IMG/VR virus record: IMGVR_UViG_3300020473_002126
Span: 1 to 60,846 of that record
Source of the DNA: a virus
Direction: 5' to 3' (one strand)
DNA: 60,846 nt
Shown here: positions 6,751 through 16,136 of the stretch, piece after piece
Position numbering within the stretch: the first letter of the stretch is position 1
How the letters are laid out: each line of letters begins with the position of its first letter
Notes under the pieces: generated by a model
What the model was told of the DNA's origin: nothing
Databases searched by the model: none
What the model saw: only the letters and a program-made list of their open reading frames with translations
Made by a program: the position numbers and the translations under genes

Positions 6751-8058
6751 GTGAGTAAAACACAAAAAAGAAAAACATTTATAGTTGACACTAATGTGCT
6801 GCTTTATGACAAAACCTCTATACACTCATTTCCAGGAGCAAAAGTAGTACTGCCGCTGACAGTATTAGATGAACTAGATAGGTTTAAAGATAAACCCGGC
6901 CTATTGGGTGAATCAGCCAGATATGTCAATAGGTTCTTAGATGAAGTTCGAAAAAGCGGTTCACTAACCGAGGGTGTCTTTATTGAAGATATCGATCAGA
7001 TAATAAAGGTGGAATTCAATAATGTAGAATTACTACCTGCTGATTTAAATCATACTACAGGTGACAACAAGATACTGGGTGTAGCATTACAACTAGCTAG
7101 AAATGAAGATATCACGGTAATCACAAAAGATATTAACTTTAGAGTAAAGTGCGATGTTCTAAAAATACCGTCAGAAGATTATTACAAAGATCATATCAGT
7201 AATCTAGACAATATGGATGACCTCTACTCTGGTCAAGACGAAGTATCAGTTGGAAAAGATCAGATTGATGATTTCTTTGCAGATGAAAAAATTCCTGCAC
7301 CTGAAATAGAAGGGAGTGAGTATCATGAAAATCAATTTTTCGTTCTAAAATCAAATTCGTGCAAAGCATCCGCTCTAGCAAAATATCAAAAAGGAGATTT
7401 GGTAGCTGTAAAACCCACTATAAATGATATGGTTAAAGTGAAACCTAGAAATAAGGAGCAAAAATTTGCTTTAGAGTTGCTTACTAATGATAAAATACAG
7501 TTAGTAACTATTACAGGTATTGCCGGGTCTGGCAAGACATTCTTAACTCTCATGAGTGCTCTTTCTGGGATCTATAGCGAAAGATACAATAGAATTGTCA
7601 TAACAAGATCTATGCAGCCTGTAGGTAAAGAAATAGGCTTCTTGCCCGGGACACTTGATGAAAAAATGTCCCCGTGGATGTCTCCCATTGTTGATAATTT
7701 TAGATGCAACTTCAAAGATATCACATATTTTGAAATGATGTGCCAAAAAAGACAAATTGAGGTTGCTCCTTTGACTTATATGAGAGGTAGAACTTTTAAT
7801 GATGCTTTTATTATTGTTGATGAAGCACAAAATGCTACAATTCATGAATTGAAAACTATTATTACTAGAGTAGGGGACAATTCTAAGGTTGTCCTCTTAG
7901 GTGATGTAGAGCAGATTGATACCCCCTATATTGATAAGCTGTCAAATGGTCTTTCTATTGTGACTGAAAAGTTCAAAGAATCCGAAATAACCGGCCACAT
8001 ACGGCTAGAAAAGGGTGAGCGATCACCATTAGCTACATTAGCATCAAAAGTTCTCTGA
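6751..8058 (+). CDS. phoH: PhoH-like ATPase with N-terminal PIN domain
   Basis: A 435-residue protein starting at GTG 6751 with GGAG at 6740-6743. Residues 9-150 form a PIN nuclease domain: FIVDTNVLL with the first acidic residue, a conserved LDELDRFK, then DNKILGVAL and VITKDINFR. Residues 225-435 are the PhoH P-loop ATPase: Walker A GIAGSGKT at about 255, an arginine-rich ITRSMQPVGK, Walker B FIIVDEAQNA at about 352, and LLGDVEQID. The architecture equals bacterial PhoH2/YlaK proteins, in which the PIN domain cleaves RNA and the ATPase domain unwinds it. PhoH genes are frequent in marine phages. A role in RNA turnover during infection is inferred; a direct phosphate-starvation role is not shown by the sequence. 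Confidence 0.9.
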   Translation: MSKTQKRKTFIVDTNVLLYDKTSIHSFPGAKVVLPLTVLDELDRFKDKPGLLGESARYVNRFLDEVRKSGSLTEGVFIEDIDQIIKVEFNNVELLPADLNHTTGDNKILGVALQLARNEDITVITKDINFRVKCDVLKIPSEDYYKDHISNLDNMDDLYSGQDEVSVGKDQIDDFFADEKIPAPEIEGSEYHENQFFVLKSNSCKASALAKYQKGDLVAVKPTINDMVKVKPRNKEQKFALELLTNDKIQLVTITGIAGSGKTFLTLMSALSGIYSERYNRIVITRSMQPVGKEIGFLPGTLDEKMSPWMSPIVDNFRCNFKDITYFEMMCQKRQIEVAPLTYMRGRTFNDAFIIVDEAQNATIHELKTIITRVGDNSKVVLLGDVEQIDTPYIDKLSNGLSIVTEKFKESEITGHIRLEKGERSPLATLASKVL

Positions 8059-8102
8059 CTTCATTTAATGAGCTTAATACTTATCTTAAAGGAGCTTGAC
8101 AA

Positions 8103-8450
8103 ATGGGAAGGGCGAAGTTTAAGAAAAGAGACAGGAATAGGTTTAGAAAGACTTATCCGTACATGAGAACAAGACCTGTCATGGAGTACATGGCAGGAAA
8201 AGAAACCATCATGGAGACAGGAGCGGCAACATTTGCAGGAGATGTAAGTGTAGATTATAATTTCATCTCTTCTTTTCCTGTGCCGCCAACAATTAGTTTG
8301 ACACCTTACGATTCGGAAGGTCTCAACGCTGCCGGTGTAAATGTTTATATCGAGCATGTCACAACAGAAAAGTGTACAATAGCTGTCAGTGAAGGTTTTA
8401 CAGGGACAGTGCATATTCACGCGCTGTATATCAAGGCGGGGGCTTCTTAA
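8103..8450 (+). CDS. small beta-rich protein, probable tail-fibre-associated
   Basis: A 115-residue protein with ribosome binding site AAGGAG about seven bases before ATG 8103. The first 30 residues are basic. The rest alternates strands (FPVPPTISLTPY, VNVYIEHVTTEKCTIAVS, GFTGTVHIHALYIKA), a pattern like H-type lectin or receptor-binding beta sandwiches. The next gene product ends with a related strand pattern (AFTGYVHYKAARAE), so the two look like paralogues. They sit directly before two large tail fibres and overlap each other by one base (TAATG). A virion adhesin or fibre adaptor is the best guess. Confidence 0.55.
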   Translation: MGRAKFKKRDRNRFRKTYPYMRTRPVMEYMAGKETIMETGAATFAGDVSVDYNFISSFPVPPTISLTPYDSEGLNAAGVNVYIEHVTTEKCTIAVSEGFTGTVHIHALYIKAGAS

Positions 8451-8704
8451 TGGGTGTCGCATTAGATTTAGAAATAAACAAAGTAGAATTTAACAAAAGC
8501 ACGGGAAGCTACATCAGCTTTGAAGAAGAGTTTGCAAAGTTTCCTTACATAACTGTCGTTGTAAGTGGAACAGCCCATACCCACAAATCTGGAAGTCAAA
8601 ATATTAACTCTTTTGTCAGCAATGTATCAAAGTCGGGCTTTAGTATTGAGTTTTCTGATGCTTTTACAGGATATGTACATTATAAAGCAGCACGTGCCGA
8701 ATAG
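8450..8704 (+). CDS. small beta-rich protein, paralogue of the preceding gene
   Basis: An 84-residue protein whose ATG overlaps the previous stop. Strands FPYITVVVSGTAH, NINSFVSNVSKSGFSIEFS and AFTGYVHYKAA align in order with the second half of its neighbour, without the basic N-terminus. The shared feature is a strand pair ending in G-x-VH. No enzyme motif is visible. Likely a virion or fibre component by context. Confidence 0.55.
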   Translation: MGVALDLEINKVEFNKSTGSYISFEEEFAKFPYITVVVSGTAHTHKSGSQNINSFVSNVSKSGFSIEFSDAFTGYVHYKAARAE

Positions 8705-8715
8705 GTGATTTAAAA

Positions 8716-11700
8716 ATGAGTAACCCTAAAGACTTTTTAGCTAAACAGATAAGAACTAACACTTTAATAGTGTCAGGTGGTAATTGGGCGATAGGATCAG
8801 ATGGATCATCCCCGGGACTGCTAATTTATTCTGCATCATTGGCCCCTGACTTTGTCGGTGGTAGGCCTGACAAACTGTTCTCAGGATCAGGCAATTTTGG
8901 AATGGTCCAGATTTATCAAACAGCAGCGAAGATTAATGGAGGTTTGGCTGTATCAAACACTCATGGTGGTAACGTTAGAATAGCTTTTGATCAAGAAATG
9001 GACATCAACCCGCACGTTGCAACCCAAAGGGTGACAAAAGCTCATGTTCTTTTGGGATCAGGCTCGAATGCAGTTCCATTTATAACATTTGTTTCCGGGT
9101 CTAGCTCGAGTCCAGGTGGTACAACCCAGAGAATGTTTTTACTTTCTCAGTCCATTGGTGGTACTCATCCTCACACCAGCTCCAACACTGCTGCTAACAA
9201 CCCATACAACATGTTGGATGTCAACTTTTGGGTGTCTGGATCTAAAGGTTCTAAGAGAAGCTCTGGAACTCCGGGTTCTCATGTACCCACGTACTGCGGT
9301 ACCGCTGTGTTCGGAGGTGACCTTGTAGTATCAGGAACACTTTATGCAGAAAGACAGGTAATTGAAGTTGACGTATCACAGTCTGGTTCGCTTTTTGTCT
9401 CAGGGTCAGCAGAAATTGGCGGTGGTCTTATCGTCAATGAGCACGGTGGTTCCGTTGCTACACAATGGAGAAATAGAGAATCAAACAACTTCCTCTATTT
9501 CAACCCAGCCGGTGATAGCAATAATGGAAGAATAGGTATTGGTAATAATGATTGGTCAGCTTCGACAGTCCCAGCTGCGCCTCTGCACATAGCTGAAGAA
9601 AATTCGGCGACCAACTCAGTTGTAGACCAACTATTCCTTCAAGTAAAATCATCAGGAACACCTGCAGCAGGGCTGGGGTCGAACACAACTTGGACTGTAG
9701 AAACTGTTGCTGGTAACCATATCATCGCCGGATTAGAAGTTATAACAACAGATGCTGGATCTGGAACTGAAGACGGGGCTATGGTCTTCAAGACAATGAC
9801 GGCCGGGCAAACAAGGACCGAGAAATTTAGGATCGGTGCTAATGAAACTGTTGTCAATGAAGGTAACATAAATCACGACTTCAGAGTAGAAGGAAATAGT
9901 GCATCTGCCACTAATCTATTTTTAGTAGATGCAAGCTTAGATAGGGTTATCGTTCAAGGAGCAACCGGAGATGATACAGAGTTATTTAAGGTAATCGGTA
10001 ACGATGATGCAGGAAGTGGTCAGGAGGCTGACTTTTTAACTATCTCCCCAACGAAAGTCGTTATAAATGAAGATGGTCAAACAGTCGACTTCAGGGTTGA
10101 AGGTAAAAATAGAGCTCACGCGTTATTCGTAAATTCTCAAGTAGCCTCAGGGTTTGATCAAGTCTTAATCCTTTCAGGTGGAGGAAGCGGCGGATCGACT
10201 GATAATGATGACGCTGCAGGTACTGACGTTGCTTTTTACGTGTCAGGATCAACTTCATTTGGAGGAGGCGCAGGTCGAACCGAACCCGGCACTTACGGTA
10301 TTAGTTTATTCGGTGGCGATCTCCACTCGTCAGGAAATATCACGGCAGACGGCCGAGTCGGACCATGGGTTGATGGTGGGACATTTGTTTATCCTTACGG
10401 TACTGAACACCTGGTATTAGGTGCCACAACGATCGCAGCATCAGATATCATTCTATCAGCTACAGGATCTGCGACATTCAACAATCAGTCTTCAGCTAAC
10501 GGTGACTTTAGAATCAAGAGTCAGACAGACGAATCTATGGTGTTTGTCGACGCAAGTGGTGATGTAGTAGGTATAGGGACTGACGCACCAAATGGAAGTG
10601 CGCAGCTTCACGTCGGTAACTCAGGAGCTTCTTCACTTGCTTCAACAGTGCTTTATCTTGAAAATGAAAGTGCTAGCTCTGCAGATGTCAAAATCTGGTT
10701 CGGTAAAAATGCAACAGTAAAGCATGCGATAGGTTTGGATGATGATGATAGTGATAAGCTCAAAATCGTCTTGGGCGGCCTTCTCGGAGCTTCAAATAAA
10801 ACACTGATGGATTTTCCGTCAGCATTCGGTAATGCAATAGTAGTTAACGAAAGTGGCCAAGATTTAGACTTTAGAATTGAAAGTGAAAATGATGCCAATC
10901 TTTTCGTTGTTGACGCGTCGACTGATTCTATTGGAATCAATGTGGCTGCTGGTTCTCATGGGGCAAGACTGGATATACTAGCAAATGATGCAGGTGAAAA
11001 GGGTTTGTTGGTTACTTCAAATCCTGGGTCTGGTCTCCAAGGTGGCGATGTTGCTAAATTTGTTAGCGGATCTTCAGAGGTATTTTCAATCGGTGGTAGC
11101 GACGGTGACGTTGTTGTTAATGAAGCTGGCGCAGATAGAGACTTCCGAGTCGAGACGAGCGGAGATGACAAAGCGTTTGTAGTTGATGGTGGTACAAATA
11201 CTGTTGTTGTTAACGAAGATGGAGATGGTGCAGACTTCAGGGTTGAAACAGCTGCAGAAGACGAAGCCCTTTTCATAGACGCTTCAGCAAATACCATTTA
11301 CATTAATAAGGGTGAGGAAGCAGTAACTACAATCATAGGTAGTACAAATGATGAAGCAATCAGAATTGGTGCTGCTGGCGTTATTTTCAATGAAGATGGC
11401 CATGGAACCAATGACTTTAGAGTTGAGTCAAATAATAAACCAAATGCACTGTGGGTAGATTCTGGGCGTGATTATGTAGCGATCCTCACAGGCTCGGGAC
11501 CGGTTATAGACAACGGTAAGGCCGGAACAGATGTTTGTTTCTTTGTATCAGGATCTAATGATAAGGATACAGCGGTACGAGGTGTCTCAGTATTCGGTGG
11601 TGACGTAGTTGTCTCTGGTACTCTTTATGATGGTAGTGGAAACGCAGTAACCAAAAACTACGGAAAAATGGCAGTACTCGATACTGGTGGTAGTACAGAG

Positions 11701-12357
11701 GGCACTGCTGAAGCTGGTAGCGTAGGTGATACATTCAAGCTAAAAGAAGGAACAGGTATTGGGTTGTCTATCAATACAGGCACCGATACAGTTACAATAT
11801 CAGCAAATATTGGAACGGCTTCCCCAGCGTTTACAGATAGAGGGTTCCAAACAGGACATGTTGAAAAACATCGCGGTACATCAATTATTTGTACAAGCTC
11901 AATTGCTTTTGTAAGTGGTAATCACATTGGTGGTGTATCTCCAGTGGCTTACGATGCTTCTAATGTAGGAACCGATACTTTCTTCTTTGTCTCTGGTTCT
12001 ATTGGTGGCAAGGCAGCTTCAGCAGCTAATAGACATGGTGTGGCCACATTTGGTGGTGATGCAGTAATAAGCGGAACCTTCTACACAGGTGGAAATACTG
12101 TTCTTGGAGATGCAACTTCTGACTCTGTCACCTTTAATGGAAGAGTTGGTTCACACATACTTCCATCTGCTGATAGTACATATAACTTAGGAAGCAATTC
12201 GCTAAGATTTGCCAACGTTTATACTGGAGACCTTCATTTGAGGAATGATAGAGGTAACTGGACTATTTACGAAGAACCGGACATGTTGGTTGTTGTTAAT
12301 AACTTAACAGGAAAGAAATATAAGATGGGACTTACCCCGCTAGAGGATGATGAATAA
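8716..12357 (+). CDS. large tail fibre protein with repeated beta modules
   Basis: A 1213-residue protein, low in Cys and rich in Gly, Ser, Asn and Asp, as expected of trimeric phage fibres. Two repeat types are visible. One contains VVNEDG, then DFRVE, then LFVDxxxxxV, about 30 residues long, and occurs at least six times between residues 376 and 920. The other contains an FFVSGS strand and FGGDxVVSGTLY, at about 198, 536, 960 and 1115. The C-terminus has STYNLGSNSLRFANVYTG, a motif common in fibres that carry or precede S74 domains. No S74 chaperone is present in this gene; the next one has it. The gene overlaps the next through TAATG. It probably forms the shaft, or is the partner fibre, of the host-recognition apparatus. 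Confidence 0.85.
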   Translation: MSNPKDFLAKQIRTNTLIVSGGNWAIGSDGSSPGLLIYSASLAPDFVGGRPDKLFSGSGNFGMVQIYQTAAKINGGLAVSNTHGGNVRIAFDQEMDINPHVATQRVTKAHVLLGSGSNAVPFITFVSGSSSSPGGTTQRMFLLSQSIGGTHPHTSSNTAANNPYNMLDVNFWVSGSKGSKRSSGTPGSHVPTYCGTAVFGGDLVVSGTLYAERQVIEVDVSQSGSLFVSGSAEIGGGLIVNEHGGSVATQWRNRESNNFLYFNPAGDSNNGRIGIGNNDWSASTVPAAPLHIAEENSATNSVVDQLFLQVKSSGTPAAGLGSNTTWTVETVAGNHIIAGLEVITTDAGSGTEDGAMVFKTMTAGQTRTEKFRIGANETVVNEGNINHDFRVEGNSASATNLFLVDASLDRVIVQGATGDDTELFKVIGNDDAGSGQEADFLTISPTKVVINEDGQTVDFRVEGKNRAHALFVNSQVASGFDQVLILSGGGSGGSTDNDDAAGTDVAFYVSGSTSFGGGAGRTEPGTYGISLFGGDLHSSGNITADGRVGPWVDGGTFVYPYGTEHLVLGATTIAASDIILSATGSATFNNQSSANGDFRIKSQTDESMVFVDASGDVVGIGTDAPNGSAQLHVGNSGASSLASTVLYLENESASSADVKIWFGKNATVKHAIGLDDDDSDKLKIVLGGLLGASNKTLMDFPSAFGNAIVVNESGQDLDFRIESENDANLFVVDASTDSIGINVAAGSHGARLDILANDAGEKGLLVTSNPGSGLQGGDVAKFVSGSSEVFSIGGSDGDVVVNEAGADRDFRVETSGDDKAFVVDGGTNTVVVNEDGDGADFRVETAAEDEALFIDASANTIYINKGEEAVTTIIGSTNDEAIRIGAAGVIFNEDGHGTNDFRVESNNKPNALWVDSGRDYVAILTGSGPVIDNGKAGTDVCFFVSGSNDKDTAVRGVSVFGGDVVVSGTLYDGSGNAVTKNYGKMAVLDTGGSTEGTAEAGSVGDTFKLKEGTGIGLSINTGTDTVTISANIGTASPAFTDRGFQTGHVEKHRGTSIICTSSIAFVSGNHIGGVSPVAYDASNVGTDTFFFVSGSIGGKAASAANRHGVATFGGDAVISGTFYTGGNTVLGDATSDSVTFNGRVGSHILPSADSTYNLGSNSLRFANVYTGDLHLRNDRGNWTIYEEPDMLVVVNNLTGKKYKMGLTPLEDDE
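9844..11470 (+). repeat. degenerate tandem module encoding NEDG..DFRVE..LFVD
   Basis: Protein-level repeats within the first fibre gene start near 9844, 10053, 10836, 11107, 11195 and 11377, with a weaker copy near 10490. Each encodes a strand ending VVNE(D/S)G, a DFRVE strand, and an LFVDA strand. Two more copies lie in the next gene near 12964 and 13457. DNA identity is low, so duplication is old or the units are under selection to diverge. Confidence 0.75.
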
Positions 12358-15300
12358 TGGCTTTTATAGGATCACTAACTGTAACAGGATCTTCCACCAG
12401 CACTGTAAAGAAAGGTGAAGCTAGGTGGATCGCAGCAGGTAATGCAGGTTCGACCGGTAGTATAGGGCTCGTATTGCAGTCAGGAGACTACGGTAACGCT
12501 CAAGAAAGAGATGCTAGTGGAAGTATCGTTTTTGTAAGTAAAAACGGGGGATCTACTAATAGGGCAGGTGTTATAACTTCTCAACCCTACATAAATCAAG
12601 ATCTTATTTTTAGTAGCTCACAGTCACACTCAGACATTAGATTTACTGTAAATGATAATGGGTCAATGGTCAACCTCATGACTATCACTGCCGGTAGAGG
12701 TTCAGGCGGAATTACAGCTCATCGAAAACCTAAAGTTTATATCTCTGATACTGCGGGCGGGTACGATAGAACAGGAGGTAGTGCAGGAACGGGAGGCTCA
12801 TTTAAATACAGGTCCCAAGGCCTTTTGTCTGTTGTTACAGAAACTAATGTTCCTGCAGTTCAAATAATACATACTGGTACATCCACTGAGCCGGCGCTAG
12901 AAATCAGGAAGAAGCACAGTGGAGCTAATCAATATAGCTCACTATTTCAAGTAAAACATTCAGAAACCGTAGTTAATGAGACAGGTGATGCTTATAACTT
13001 CAGAATAGAATCAGATAATCAAGTTAACATGTTGTTAGTCGATGGGACTAATAATAGAGTCGGTATTGCAAACAATGCGCCGATGGCTTCATTAGACGTC
13101 AACGACGCAGGTGGAACATACTGCGTAGTCTTGAGAAACAACGATAGTGCAGGTCCTGCTGCGGGTTTTTCTGCTATTTCTATAGGAAGTACTGGACAAA
13201 CGGTGTTCACTGGATCAAGCGGTGTATATAAGTTTAAGGGTGGTGGCGCCAATGGCGAGGGCGACACAAAATTTCACATTATCGCAAAATCTACTGCAAA
13301 CACTCCAGGTGACGCGCAACTATGGTTCTCTGATGAAAACGACGCTGGTACAAAGACTGACAGAGTCTATGTGGGTTACGATAAAGGTGATGATCGCTTC
13401 GTGGCCGGAAAGAGTTCTACTTGGGGAGCTAATGAGTACATAGGGTTTAACGATTCTGAAGTTGTAATTAACGACGACAGTACAAGCGTTGATTTTAGAG
13501 TTGAGTCAAACAATCTTACTCACTTCTTGTTTTGTGATAACTCCACCAACAGGGTGGGTATAGCCACTTCCGCGCCGATGAATTCACTGCAAATCAATCA
13601 TGGTAATGCAGATGGCGGCGATGGCGCCATGATAGTCAGGGCTGACGTGACGACTGGGGAAGACGATTGGTTAGGGGGGATTGGTTTTGACTCACTTGAT
13701 GGCAATGTCCCTAGCTCTGTTAGAGAAGCCTCTGTATACATCGGCGCACGTGCTGCTGAAGCCCAGGGTGAAGGAGACAAGGGAGGTTACCTAGTCATAG
13801 GAACCTCAGCAATTGACGAAAATGACGATACAACTTCTACAGAGAGATTGAGAGTCGGGCCTGACGGTCTTGTCCAGGTTTCAGGTAGTTTAAGAATTCG
13901 AGATAGTTTGATTGTTGGAGACAACATTATTCGTGCATCTGACGGTGGTGCTACTATCACAATGGATACTAGTGATAATGTGACACTTGCCGGGAATTTG
14001 ACAATACCGCAATACATTTATCACGCTGCAGACACAGACACATATCGACAATTCGGCGTTAATACGCAGGTTTTTGTTGTAGGAGGGGCAGAGAGGCTTA
14101 GACTCAATTCAGACGGTACATCAATAGGTACTGTCACACCTGTTTCCAATCGAGAACTCGCAGTAGGTAGTACAAGTGGCGGCCGCGTTTCTCTCAGAGA
14201 CACAGGAGCCGCCTCAGAAACTAATTGTCTAAGCTATATTGATTTCTGGCAAGGGCAAAGTACAAAGCTACTTGGCTGGGTGGGTCATGCAGACACTGGG
14301 AACCAGCACCTGCAGATTTACAACAAGTCATCTTCTGGAAATCTCTACATGTCGTCATCCAATGATATCACGCTTGACCCCGATAACGGATTTATTCGAT
14401 ATAGGCGGAACGGGTACTGGGGTGGCGGGTTCAAGTCCGACGATCCGAGCACTACAGTAGCTAACAATGGGTTCATCGCTAGATATATCGGGTATACCGG
14501 GTATAACGGTGATACATACATCAACCTAGCAGGGGCGTCAGTTGGTGTCGGCACATCTCCCTATAATGGGAAATACATGCTAGCATCTCACTCGTTCGTT
14601 CATAGCGGCACCACGTATAGAGGAACGGATGGAGCCACAACTCCCACAAACACCTCCTACACCGGCTACAATCCACTCACCAGCACCAATCACGCAGGGA
14701 GCCCGTCGAGCACTTCACCAAGTGACAATACACACTTGGTGACGCCACTCTCTGCGAGATCGGTGCTGCTAAACAAGGGTAGCTCAGTAAAAGTCGACTT
14801 TCAGAATTCTGTAGCATTCCACGGATCTGACGATGAGTTTTACATATATTTTCAGTATATGATCTGGTCGAACAACGAGGAACCCAACGACGAGGCTTAT
14901 TTTTACTTCCTGAACTCCAGTGGCACTCACCTGACTGTCGATGGTACCTGGTATCTTGAAGTTGATAACGGATCCGGTGGATGGACTCAAATAATGTCCG
15001 ACGATGACACTACTTTTCTCTCTATCGACACCACGTTAGACAACTATAATGATTCAAAGTGGCGCTGGTATAGAATCAGGGGGACAAACGCTGCCGATAT
15101 TAATGCCCTTTGCGGAATGGAGTTTAAAAACTTCAACAACGTCTCCGGCGAGTACCAGCAGGTCGCCAATGTTACGATTAGATCATTGACAAATGATCGA
15201 AAATGGTATACAGTCCTGAGAGGCGCGCTCGGCAATGATGGCTACAGTCAAGGTGATAATTTTGGAAATGGCGGCCGAGACGGGGATGCTCTGATAGGTG

Positions 15301-15905
15301 ATGGAAATCAGTCTGCAGCTATTGATAATTCTACTGACTGGCTGATATACATTCCTAGAAATGGAAGGGCTCGTTTTACGCACAATTATTGGAATGGCTC
15401 CGCCGGGTCCGGTGCCGCTGGCTACACAACTTCATGGCTGACAATATGGAGAAAGGCAGACATATACGCTAATATAGGAATATACGATTCTACTCCTGAT
15501 TATCGTCTAGACGTTAACGGTGATATTAATACGAATGGTCAGCTTAGAGAGAGTGGAAGTACTAGTACATCTGATGAAAGATTAAAAGAAAATGTTGTTG
15601 ACATGGATCCTGTCCTTGACCAGGTTTTACAAATAAAACCTAGAAGATTTGACTGGAAAGAAGATGCCCGCGGGGGAAGACTAGCTCGTGAAGAGTATCG
15701 AACAGGAGACATGGGGTTTATTGCTCAAGAACTCGAAACAGTATTTCCTGAATATGGGCTTAATTTAGTAGACGTGGGTGATGATAAAGAAAAGACAAAA
15801 GGTGTAGCTTACGGAAAAATGGTAACTATACTTACAAAAGCTATTCAAGAATTAAATCAAAAAGTTGTAGATTTGCAAGCTGAAGTTGACAGCTTAAAGC
15901 AGTAG
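12357..15905 (+). CDS. tail fibre with C-terminal S74 intramolecular chaperone
   Basis: An 1182-residue protein. Residues 200-240 and 365-405 hold the same NE/DFRVE module as the upstream fibre, each followed by NRVGIA(N/T)xAPM, a typical fibre strand. Residues about 625-1040 are different: GC-richer, aromatic-rich and unrelated to the repeats, with several WxW-type strands (KWRWYRI, GGWTQIM); this is the likely receptor-binding part. The C-terminal 110 residues are a peptidase S74 chaperone (STSDERLKENV, RRFDWKED, DMGFIAQELE, then a long coiled tail). That domain trimerises and cleaves itself off using a Ser/Lys dyad; the Ser-Asp-Glu-Arg-Leu-Lys motif is intact. Cleavage would be just before SDERLKE at about residue 1075. 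Confidence 0.9.
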   Translation: MAFIGSLTVTGSSTSTVKKGEARWIAAGNAGSTGSIGLVLQSGDYGNAQERDASGSIVFVSKNGGSTNRAGVITSQPYINQDLIFSSSQSHSDIRFTVNDNGSMVNLMTITAGRGSGGITAHRKPKVYISDTAGGYDRTGGSAGTGGSFKYRSQGLLSVVTETNVPAVQIIHTGTSTEPALEIRKKHSGANQYSSLFQVKHSETVVNETGDAYNFRIESDNQVNMLLVDGTNNRVGIANNAPMASLDVNDAGGTYCVVLRNNDSAGPAAGFSAISIGSTGQTVFTGSSGVYKFKGGGANGEGDTKFHIIAKSTANTPGDAQLWFSDENDAGTKTDRVYVGYDKGDDRFVAGKSSTWGANEYIGFNDSEVVINDDSTSVDFRVESNNLTHFLFCDNSTNRVGIATSAPMNSLQINHGNADGGDGAMIVRADVTTGEDDWLGGIGFDSLDGNVPSSVREASVYIGARAAEAQGEGDKGGYLVIGTSAIDENDDTTSTERLRVGPDGLVQVSGSLRIRDSLIVGDNIIRASDGGATITMDTSDNVTLAGNLTIPQYIYHAADTDTYRQFGVNTQVFVVGGAERLRLNSDGTSIGTVTPVSNRELAVGSTSGGRVSLRDTGAASETNCLSYIDFWQGQSTKLLGWVGHADTGNQHLQIYNKSSSGNLYMSSSNDITLDPDNGFIRYRRNGYWGGGFKSDDPSTTVANNGFIARYIGYTGYNGDTYINLAGASVGVGTSPYNGKYMLASHSFVHSGTTYRGTDGATTPTNTSYTGYNPLTSTNHAGSPSSTSPSDNTHLVTPLSARSVLLNKGSSVKVDFQNSVAFHGSDDEFYIYFQYMIWSNNEEPNDEAYFYFLNSSGTHLTVDGTWYLEVDNGSGGWTQIMSDDDTTFLSIDTTLDNYNDSKWRWYRIRGTNAADINALCGMEFKNFNNVSGEYQQVANVTIRSLTNDRKWYTVLRGALGNDGYSQGDNFGNGGRDGDALIGDGNQSAAIDNSTDWLIYIPRNGRARFTHNYWNGSAGSGAAGYTTSWLTIWRKADIYANIGIYDSTPDYRLDVNGDINTNGQLRESGSTSTSDERLKENVVDMDPVLDQVLQIKPRRFDWKEDARGGRLAREEYRTGDMGFIAQELETVFPEYGLNLVDVGDDKEKTKGVAYGKMVTILTKAIQELNQKVVDLQAEVDSLKQ

Positions 15906-16136
15906 TTTTTCACAATTATCCAAATTTAAATTTTCTGAGAGAGATGTTAACATATTAGACTCATCTCTCAAAATGTAAAAATTAATTTAAACAAAACTCA
16001 AATTTAGTTTTAGATTATCTCTAAGAGAGAGACAATAGAGAGATACTAACTATCTTAGATAGAGTATAATATATTATAATATTCTTCTAGAGAACTGTAC
16101 TCTAGAATCTGAATAACTTTAAAGAGAGATTTTAAT
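15906..16136 (+). promoter_or_regulatory. AT-rich leader with hairpins and TATAAT boxes before the glycan island
   Basis: This 231-base gap has no reading frame. GAGAGATG (15939-15946) pairs with CATCTCTC (15962-15969). CTATC (16050-16054) pairs with GATAG (16058-16062). TTCTAGAG (16085-16092) pairs with CTCTAGAA (16100-16107). TATAAT occurs at 16065-16070 and 16075-16080. GAGAGA-type words recur along the region and end in AAAGAGAG just before ATG 16137. It is the longest gap downstream of 243 and precedes about 20 kb of co-directional genes. It therefore probably holds their promoter and a structured 5' leader. No hairpin is followed by a T run, so a simple terminator is unlikely. Confidence 0.55.

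Noticed and set aside
8061-8462. 133-residue reverse open frame
   Set aside because: Opposite to a well-supported small gene with AAGGAG; Cys/Ser-rich and without family resemblance.
15939-15969. Hairpin after the S74 fibre considered as intrinsic terminator
   Set aside because: The stem is good but is followed by AAAATG rather than a T run, so it was described as part of the leader structure.
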